A stretch of 64,000 bases of DNA from Planctomycetota bacterium. GTDB taxonomy: Bacteria; Planctomycetota; SZUA-567; H5-PLA8. Shown one piece after another: positions 57,633-64,000 of this stretch. How positions within the stretch are numbered: position 1 is the first letter of the stretch; each line of letters opens with the position of its first letter. The notes under the pieces were generated by a model. That model searched no databases. It was not told the DNA's origin and worked only from the letters and a program-made list of their open reading frames with translations. The stretch covers positions 27,214-91,213 of the forward strand of contig JAKLKQ010000024.1 of NCBI GenBank assembly GCA_023150555.1, given 5' to 3'. A program made the position numbers and the translations under genes.

Positions 57633-58553
57633 TCAGCCTTTCTTCGGCGGGTCGTCGGCGTTCTGCGGCAGCAGGGTGTTCTGCGCGCCGGGGCGCAGCG
57701 GGCGCACGTCGATCTTCTCGGCCTCGATGTACGCCTTGACCTGCTCGTTGATTCGCATCAGCAGTTCCAGCAGCGGCGGCAAATCGTCGATGCGCAGCAT
57801 GTTGGGGCCGTCGCTGAGCGCCTTGTCGGGGTCCTGGTGGGCCTCGATGAAGATGCCGTCGACGCCTGCGGCCACGGCGGCGCGCGCCAGCGGCGGGACG
57901 AAGCCGCGGTCGCCGCCCGAACGGTTGCCCAGCCCGCCGGGGATCTGGACGCTGTGCGTCGCGTCGAAGACGACGGGATAGCCCAGGCGGCGCATGCCCG
58001 GCAGCGCGCGCATATCGTTGATCAGGTAGTGGTAGCCGAAGGACGTGCCGCGTTCGGTGAGGATGATGTCCTCGTTGTCGGTGGATTTGATCTTGTCGAC
58101 GACGTTGCGCATGTCGCCGGGGGCCATGAACTGGCCCTTCTTGACGTTCACGGCCTTGCCGGTGCGCGCGGCAGCCAGGACCAGGTCGGTCTGGCGGCAG
58201 AGCATCGCCGGAATCTGCAGGATGTCGACGACTTCCGCGGCGGCCTCGGCCTGCTCGGGCTCATGGATGTCCGTCAGCGTGGCCAGGCCCAATTCCTTTC
58301 GGACGGCGAGCAGCACCTTCAGGCCTTCCTTCAGGCCGGGCCCGCGGTAGCTGGTCGCGCTGGAACGATTGGCCTTGTCGAAGCTGGCCTTGAAGACGAG
58401 CGGGATCTTCACGGTCGCGGCGATCTGCTTCAGCTTGCGCGCGGCGTCCAGGCACAGTTCAGGGCTCTCGATCACGCACGGCCCGCAGATGAGGAAGAGC
58501 TGGTTGCCGCCGCCGAACTTCAGCTTGCCGATCTGGATCTCGCGCGTGCGCAC
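57633..58553 (-). CDS. kdsA: 3-deoxy-8-phosphooctulonate (Kdo-8-P) synthase
   Basis: A 306-residue TIM-barrel enzyme that joins arabinose 5-phosphate and phosphoenolpyruvate to make Kdo-8-phosphate for lipopolysaccharide. The motifs are FLICGPCVIESPE near residue 20, FKASFDKANRSS near residue 55, TDIHEPEQAE near residue 94, QIPAMLCRQTDLV near residue 113, NVKKGQFMAP near residue 136 and FDATHSVQIPG near residue 196. The Cys in GPC suggests the metal-dependent class. The start is GTG at 58553. Its presence indicates an outer membrane with Kdo-containing lipid. A DAHP synthase would lack the ANRSS motif. Confidence 0.95.
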   Translation of the reverse strand: MRTREIQIGKLKFGGGNQLFLICGPCVIESPELCLDAARKLKQIAATVKIPLVFKASFDKANRSSATSYRGPGLKEGLKVLLAVRKELGLATLTDIHEPEQAEAAAEVVDILQIPAMLCRQTDLVLAAARTGKAVNVKKGQFMAPGDMRNVVDKIKSTDNEDIILTERGTSFGYHYLINDMRALPGMRRLGYPVVFDATHSVQIPGGLGNRSGGDRGFVPPLARAAVAAGVDGIFIEAHQDPDKALSDGPNMLRIDDLPPLLELLMRINEQVKAYIEAEKIDVRPLRPGAQNTLLPQNADDPPKKG

Positions 58554-58696
58554 GCTGGTGGCCTCCGGGTGGTTTCCGAACGCAACCAGCTTATGCCGTG
58601 CCGAGAGGATTGCCAGCGAAGCGGCCCCACCAGTGGCGCATGGCGGCTGGAGGCGTTACCATAGTCCGGAGTTCCGTCCACGAGAGGGTTGGTTGG

Positions 58697-59608
58697 GTGG
58701 AAAAAACTTCCAGATCCCGGCCTTGGTACTACGCGATCGAGTTGGCGCCCGGCGAGGAAACGGACGGCCAGGTTCACGGTAACCTGGCGCTGTCGCGGTC
58801 ACTGCTGCGCGGCGTGAACTTGAACGGGCAGGCCTGCCTAGACCTGGGTTCCATGGAAGGCGTGATGCCGACCTTGATGTGCAGGGCCGGTGCACGGCCC
58901 GTGGTTTCGTACGACCGCCTGGACCTCTCCGAACGCATTGAACGGGTCCGTAAGGCCTACGGCGTCTCATTTGATTATATCGGCGGGTTGCAGCTCGCCG
59001 AGCTGCCCGCCGAACTGGATCGCCGGGGAAAACGATTCTTCGATGTCGTCAACTTTTCCGGCGTGATGTATCACGCGATCAATCCGCTTGGTCTTCTGGG
59101 TTTGGCGCGCGGGTTTTGCCGGACCGGCGGCCTGTTTCTGGTCGAGACGGCCGTGAAACACACCGAGTCGCCCGATCTGTATTTCAACGCAGGCGGCAAG
59201 CTCTACGAAGGAAGCACCTACTTTGTTCCTTCCATCTCGTTTCTGGATTACGCCTTGCGTATGTTGCGGCTTGAGCCCCTGGGATGCCGCTATCTGCGAA
59301 ACGTCCTGAGGCTCGGCACGGGCGTCACGCGGGCCGCGGTGCTCTGCCGCTCACTCACTCGTCCCTGCCCCCTGGATCCGGGCGACGACTGGATCGGAAA
59401 GCCGTGGATTCGAGCGGACTTCCAGACCGAATCCCATATCGACTGGAAGGGCATGACGGATAACGGACAGGGACGCCCCGAAGTGCCCATCGCCGACCCG
59501 CGCATCTGCAACGTCGATGCCCGCTCGCTTTACCACGTGATGAGCTCGACGGAGCGCTACGTGGTCCAGCCCTGGGAAGGCAAACTGGGCCTGGACCAGC
59601 GCATGTAG
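58697..59608 (+). CDS. Class I SAM-dependent methyltransferase (DUF1698-like)
   Basis: A 303-residue protein that looks like a tRNA-wobble-type or related methyltransferase. The SAM motif is ACLDLGSMEGVMPTLMCRAGA near residue 50, with a Met/Glu in place of the usual glycine-rich end. VVSYDRLDLSERI near residue 72 holds the acidic SAM residue, and FFDVVNFSGVMYHAINPLGLL near residue 115 lies at the active site. The later part carries the ETAVKH strand. The GTG at 58697 has GAGAGGG eight bases upstream; earlier starts lack one. Substrate is unknown. It is divergent from kdsA and convergent on the Rieske gene. Confidence 0.82.
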   Translation: MEKTSRSRPWYYAIELAPGEETDGQVHGNLALSRSLLRGVNLNGQACLDLGSMEGVMPTLMCRAGARPVVSYDRLDLSERIERVRKAYGVSFDYIGGLQLAELPAELDRRGKRFFDVVNFSGVMYHAINPLGLLGLARGFCRTGGLFLVETAVKHTESPDLYFNAGGKLYEGSTYFVPSISFLDYALRMLRLEPLGCRYLRNVLRLGTGVTRAAVLCRSLTRPCPLDPGDDWIGKPWIRADFQTESHIDWKGMTDNGQGRPEVPIADPRICNVDARSLYHVMSSTERYVVQPWEGKLGLDQRM

Positions 59609-59610
59609 GT

Positions 59611-59994
59611 TCAGGGGACCATCAGGTACACACGCCCGTCCTCGATGACCGTGCGGTAGGTTTTCAGCCGGCAGCGCGGGTCGTGGAGGCTCTTCCCGTC
59701 GCGCAGGTCGAACTCCCAGCCGTGCCAGGGACACGCCAGCACGCAGCCGGCGGCGTCCCAGTCGAAGCTTCCCACGCCGGAGGGCCTGTTGGTCCCGCCG
59801 CACCTGCCTTGGCAGACGGGCGCCCGTTCGTGCGGGCAGACGTCCAGCGCGGCGTAGATCGTCCCGGCGATGTTGAAGACGCCGACGCGGTTGCGGCCCA
59901 CCTGCACGAATGTTCGCGTGCCCGGAGGCAGCTCGAAGAGCGCGGCGACGTCGATGCGGCGAGTGTTGGTGGCCTGGGTCTGGGTGGCGGGCAT
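59611..59994 (-). CDS. Rieske [2Fe-2S] ferredoxin-like protein
   Basis: A 127-residue protein with the two Rieske cluster motifs, CPHERAPVC near residue 53 and CPWHGWEFD near residue 89. It is similar in size to ferredoxins of aromatic-ring dioxygenases. A glycine-rich loop between the motifs (CGGTNRPSGVGSFDWD) adds three cysteines or glycines beyond the standard fold. The ATG at 59994 has GGGAG nine bases upstream. It lies 17 bases after the amidohydrolase gene. It would pass electrons to an oxygenase encoded elsewhere. Confidence 0.9.
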   Translation of the reverse strand: MPATQTQATNTRRIDVAALFELPPGTRTFVQVGRNRVGVFNIAGTIYAALDVCPHERAPVCQGRCGGTNRPSGVGSFDWDAAGCVLACPWHGWEFDLRDGKSLHDPRCRLKTYRTVIEDGRVYLMVP

Positions 59995-60011
59995 GTTGGA
60001 GATCTCCCGTA

Positions 60012-61103
60012 TCAGCGGATGTCGTAAAATTCGCACGCGTTGCCGGCCAGCACGCGCTGCTTGAAGGGCTCCCCGAATCCGCGCAGCGCGAAGTCGGGCG
60101 TATCTCCGTCCCAGTGCGGGAAGTCGCTGGCGAAGAAGAGCAGGTGCTCGAAGTCGAGCATCCTGAAGAGCTGCTTCAGGTGCTCGTGCTTCGCGGGCTC
60201 CTCGATCGGCTGCGTCGTCAGGCGCACGTGCTCGGCCAGGTACGCGCTGGGCGGGCGCTTGACCCAGGGCGTCTCGCTGCGAAGCGCTTTCCAGTTTTTG
60301 TCGAAGCGCCACAGCAGCGGCGGCAGCCACGCGACGCCGCCTTCCACCAGCACGAAGCGCAGCTTCGGGAAGCGCTCGAAGACGCCTTCCGTGATCAGGC
60401 TGACCAGGTGCGCCTGGAAGTTCTGCGCCAGGCAGGTGTGCCAGGCCAGGTAGCGGCTGACCCACCCCGCGGCGGTGGGAGCGCCGCTGACGCCCGCGCC
60501 CTCCGCGCCGGGATGGATCGCGATCGGAAGGTTGTGCCGTGCGCAGGCCTCGTAGAGCGCATGGTAGTAGCGCTCGCCCAGTGGCATCGGCTGTGCGCTG
60601 CCGATGGCGACCTGAACCAGGCGAGGCGCGCCGGCCAGCCGTTCGACTTCCCGGACGGCCTCCGCGATGTCGCGCGTCGAGACGCAGATCGAGCCGAAGT
60701 AGCGCGGATGCGGCTCGACCCAGTGCTTGAGGAAATACTCGTTGCTCGCGCGGCAGTGCGCGGCGGCGGCGTCGGGGTCGGGCCAAGTGCTGGCGGCCAG
60801 CGCGCTGCTTGGGATCAGGATGCCGCGGTCGATGCCGTAGCGGTCCAGGTGCTCGCGCAGCGTGGCTTCCGGGTCTCCGGCGATCGACCGTCCGTCCGCC
60901 AAGTAGGCGTCGCGCCGGTGCACGCCGTGCGGGTTGTGGAAGCCGTGCGCGGGCCCGCCGCCGCCGCGGCTGCGCCAGGGCTCGGGCAGGAACGCGGCGA
61001 AGGCCTCGCGCGAGTGGACGCTCGGATGCACGTCGCAATCGACGCAGCGCACGGCCTGCGCGGCAAGCGTGGCGCTCGTTTCCAGGGCGGCGGTCTGGGG
61101 CAT
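60012..61103 (-). CDS. Amidohydrolase family protein (ACMSD-like, amidohydrolase 2)
   Basis: A 363-residue TIM-barrel metal hydrolase or decarboxylase. CVDCDVHPSVHS near residue 22 carries the first metal ligands. The IAIHPGAEG stretch near residue 178 and HTCLAQNFQAH near residue 203 supply more histidines, and FFASDFPHWDGD near residue 325 holds the catalytic Asp. This order is typical of amidohydrolase-2 and aminocarboxymuconate-semialdehyde decarboxylase-like enzymes. The ATG at 61103 has GGAG ten bases upstream; the frame continues upstream without a proper signal. It is next to the Rieske gene and divergent from an AraC regulator, so the trio is probably a small degradative operon. Confidence 0.87.
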   Translation of the reverse strand: MPQTAALETSATLAAQAVRCVDCDVHPSVHSREAFAAFLPEPWRSRGGGGPAHGFHNPHGVHRRDAYLADGRSIAGDPEATLREHLDRYGIDRGILIPSSALAASTWPDPDAAAAHCRASNEYFLKHWVEPHPRYFGSICVSTRDIAEAVREVERLAGAPRLVQVAIGSAQPMPLGERYYHALYEACARHNLPIAIHPGAEGAGVSGAPTAAGWVSRYLAWHTCLAQNFQAHLVSLITEGVFERFPKLRFVLVEGGVAWLPPLLWRFDKNWKALRSETPWVKRPPSAYLAEHVRLTTQPIEEPAKHEHLKQLFRMLDFEHLLFFASDFPHWDGDTPDFALRGFGEPFKQRVLAGNACEFYDIR

Positions 61104-61222
61104 GGCGATGGAACTCCTGTTGGAGGAAAGCAAAACCGTCACGATCCACTTGCCGGATATACCCTCATGGTCTGGCCTTTTCACTTGTGAGCTTTGCCCA
61201 TTACTTGTCTAATACACGCGTA

Positions 61223-62113
61223 ATGCCCCGAAACGCCCCCCGCCCTGCCCGTCCCCGACCAGACCTTTACGAAGGCGCCGTCTGGTGGACCGACCTGGCC
61301 GGTTATGCGGGCTTGGCACGTATCTTCCTGCAGCGCATGCAGCCCGGCGGGCCCGACGGGCGCGGCTTTCACACGCACAGCGGCGCGCAGTTCCTGCTGG
61401 CCGTCCACGGGCACGCCGAACTCGAAGTGCGCGGCGCGGGCCGGATCGCGCTGCGAGCCGGCGAAGCCTGCGCGGTCGCGGAACGCGTTCCGCATCGCTG
61501 GGATGCCATCCCCGACGGCGGCATCGACGTCTTCTCGGTGATCCTGGCCGCCGCCGCGCCGCTGGAGACCGCGCGCCTGGGCGCGCAACTCGTTCAAGCC
61601 GGGCGCTTCGCGATGCCCGGCAAGCCGGCGGAGTGGAACGCGCGCCTGGCCGAACTGGGCGCGGAGATAGTCGGGCGTTCGGCGGGCCGCACCGCCCTGG
61701 TGGCGTCGAAGGCGCTCTCCATCCTGGTCGAAGCGGCGCGCCACGCGCCTGCGCAGGCCAATCCGGCCGAAGGCGCCGGAGGCGGCAGCGTCGCCCGGGC
61801 CGAAACCCACTTCGCGAAGCATCTGGCCGAGCCCGTCAGCCTGGACGCTGCGGCGCAGGCCGCGGGCGTCAGCGCCGGGCATCTGGTGCGGCTCTTCAAG
61901 GCCGAGCGCGGCACGACGCCCATGCGCGCGCTGGCGCGGCTGCGCGTCGAAGCGGCCAAGACGCTTCTCTTGACTACCGACTGGGACACGCAGCGCATTG
62001 CCGTCGCGGTGGGCCTGGGCAACGCGCAGTACTTCAGCCGCGTCTTCCGGCAGGTGGCGCAGGAGCCGCCGCGGACCTTCCGCCGCCGCATGCGCCGCTC
62101 GGGGTTGGAGTGA
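61223..62113 (+). CDS. AraC-family transcriptional regulator with cupin domain
   Basis: A 296-residue regulator. Residues about 30-110 form a cupin-like sensor domain (FHTHSGAQFLLAVHGHAELEV, GEACAVAERVPHRW). The C-terminal 100 residues hold the two helix-turn-helix units of AraC proteins (SLDAAAQAAGVSAGHLVRLFKAERGTTPM and DTQRIAVAVGLGNAQYFSRVFRQVAQEPP). Such proteins bind a small effector with the cupin domain and activate neighbours. It is divergent from the amidohydrolase-Rieske operon, with about 119 bases between the starts, so it probably controls that operon. Confidence 0.9.
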   Translation: MPRNAPRPARPRPDLYEGAVWWTDLAGYAGLARIFLQRMQPGGPDGRGFHTHSGAQFLLAVHGHAELEVRGAGRIALRAGEACAVAERVPHRWDAIPDGGIDVFSVILAAAAPLETARLGAQLVQAGRFAMPGKPAEWNARLAELGAEIVGRSAGRTALVASKALSILVEAARHAPAQANPAEGAGGGSVARAETHFAKHLAEPVSLDAAAQAAGVSAGHLVRLFKAERGTTPMRALARLRVEAAKTLLLTTDWDTQRIAVAVGLGNAQYFSRVFRQVAQEPPRTFRRRMRRSGLE

Positions 62114-62217
62114 GAACGGCCAGAGGTCCCGTGTTTTCACCGGGCCGCAACCCTGTTCTGCGGTTAGAGTAAGCGGATGCCTTGCGCCGGAGCGCGCGGT
62201 CGGATAGGAAAGGTGCC

Positions 62218-63129
<912 letters not shown>

Positions 63130-63162
63130 CGGTTTTCCGGAGCGCCACGGAGCTTTCAGGAA

Positions 63163-64000
63163 ATGGAATCCAACGCCAACGCCCCCGCCCCCGAGCCGGC
63201 GCCGCGCGAGATCGACAAGCTCTTCGGCGCGGCCGCCAAGAACGGCGCCAGCGACCTGCACCTGAAGGCCGGTTCGCCGCCGATGTTCCGCATCCAGGGG
63301 CGCATCGTCCGCGCCAAGTCCACGCCGCTGACCAGCGAGCAGATCCGCAAGCTGGTCGCCGATATCATGGGCCCCGCGCAGGACAAGGAACTGCTCGAAC
63401 GCGGCGCCGCCGACTTCGCCGTGGGCGTGAAGGGCGTGGGGCGCTTCCGCGTGAACATCTTCCAGCAGCGCGGCAGCCTCTCGCTGGCCGCCCGCCGCGT
63501 GCAGGTGGATATCCCAACCGTCGAGCAGCTGCACCTGCCCAAGGCGCTGGAGTCGATCTCGACCATGGAGCAGGGCCTGGTGTTGGTCGCCGGCATCACG
63601 GGCTCGGGCAAGTCCACCACCCTGGCCGCGCTGATTCAGGTCATCAACCAGACCCAGGCCGTGCACATCGTCACGATCGAGAACCCCATCGAGTACCTGT
63701 TCCGCGACGAGAAGGCCTTCGTGAACCAGCGCGAGATCGGCCTGGACGTGCCGACCTTCCAGGACGGCCTGCGCTACGCGCTGCGCCAGGACCCCGACGT
63801 GATCCTGATCGGCGAAATGCGCGACGCGGAGACCTTCGAGACCGCGCTGATGGCCAGCGAGACGGGGCACCTCGTCTTCGGCACGATCCATTCCTCGAAC
63901 GCGCCGCAGACCATCGGGCGCGTGCTGGACCACTTTCCCGCCGACCGCCACCACCAGGTCCGCCAGCTGCTGCACTTCAACCTGCGCGCCGTGGTGGTGC
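63163..64000 (+). CDS. pilT: PilT-family twitching motility ATPase (3' end beyond window)
   Basis: The first 279 residues of a type IV pilus retraction-type ATPase. It shows the N-terminal SDLHLKAGSPPMFRIQG stretch near residue 30, Walker A GITGSGKSTT near residue 146 and VTIENPIEYLF near residue 170. The Asp box and Walker B, LRQDPDVILIGEMRD, are near residue 210, with the His box GHLVFGTIHSSN near residue 236. PilT depolymerises pilin to pull back the pilus. The His box ends in IHSSN where TLHTNS is usual. The gene continues past 64000. A PilU-like or other T4P ATPase role is possible. Confidence 0.92.
   Translation, partial: MESNANAPAPEPAPREIDKLFGAAAKNGASDLHLKAGSPPMFRIQGRIVRAKSTPLTSEQIRKLVADIMGPAQDKELLERGAADFAVGVKGVGRFRVNIFQQRGSLSLAARRVQVDIPTVEQLHLPKALESISTMEQGLVLVAGITGSGKSTTLAALIQVINQTQAVHIVTIENPIEYLFRDEKAFVNQREIGLDVPTFQDGLRYALRQDPDVILIGEMRDAETFETALMASETGHLVFGTIHSSNAPQTIGRVLDHFPADRHHQVRQLLHFNLRAVVV

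Noticed and set aside
56448..58664. Long plus-strand frame opposite folC and kdsA
   Set aside because: Both minus-strand genes carry unmistakable enzyme motifs.

Overview
The window is GC-rich, densely coded bacterial DNA with few insertion-like elements. No rRNA, tRNA, CRISPR array, transposase or phage gene was recognised. The gene set suggests a member of the Planctomycetota, or a close PVC relative known only from metagenomes. The grounds are: a small membrane protein opening with the RRWFQFHLLT-type motif typical of planctomycetes; a pseudopilin-like (DUF1559/T2SS-G flavoured) segment inside a large exported protein; ECF sigma factors fused to or paired with membrane proteins; a sulfatase; a DUF2225 protein; many zinc ribbons on exported proteins; and Kdo (LPS) synthesis genes. 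The assignment is an inference, since no marker gene search was possible.

Layout. 1-9.4 kb: a partial gene, exported proteins of unknown function, a hexapeptide acyltransferase, a fatty acid hydroxylase-family protein, an MscS channel and a Gfo/Idh/MocA oxidoreductase. 9.7-17.1 kb: a four-gene plus-strand run. It encodes an FHA / double cNMP-binding / 4x[4Fe-4S] fusion protein, a b-type cytochrome-like membrane protein, a ten-CxxCH cytochrome and a four-CxxCH cytochrome; both c-type cytochromes end in a zinc ribbon. 17.1-20.8 kb: a perfect 32-bp palindrome, an ECF sigma factor fused to a membrane anchor and external domain, and an N-acyltransferase (FeeM-like) plus ThiF/E1-like pair. 20.7-26.4 kb (minus): resB-ccsA system II cytochrome c maturation genes followed by a SthA-type transhydrogenase. 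26.7-38.6 kb: housekeeping and accessory genes (VOC protein with histone-like tail, argH, a 26-aa basic peptide, sulfatase, DUF2225 protein, thiL, tsaE, glutamate dehydrogenase, ankyrin lipoprotein). 38.7-49.2 kb: a GDPD-fold protein that has lost its metal ligands, a methyltransferase, a sigma factor with a membrane cyclase-fold partner, and an ethylene-receptor-like membrane sensor next to a PAS histidine kinase. 47.1-52.5 kb: UDP-glucose dehydrogenase and a three-gene dTDP-sugar operon containing a NagA-like deacetylase. 52.5-52.9 kb: a dense array of stem-loops. 52.9-64 kb: a heparinase-like lyase, a kdsA-folC-metB operon, a Rieske/amidohydrolase pair with a divergent AraC regulator, hisF and the start of pilT.

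How the genes may work together. The cytochrome block (9.7-17.1 kb) needs covalent haem attachment, and the ResB/CcsA genes at 22-26 kb are the machinery that would do it. The FHA/cNMP/ferredoxin protein could couple a regulatory input (phospho-peptide or cyclic nucleotide) to electron flow through the b-type protein into the periplasmic haem proteins. This conduit is the best candidate for an undescribed system. The ethylene-receptor-like sensor and the FeeM-ThiF pair are the next best. Surface polysaccharide genes (ugd, rfbA/rfbB-like, NagA-like, kdsA, lyase) recur through the second half.
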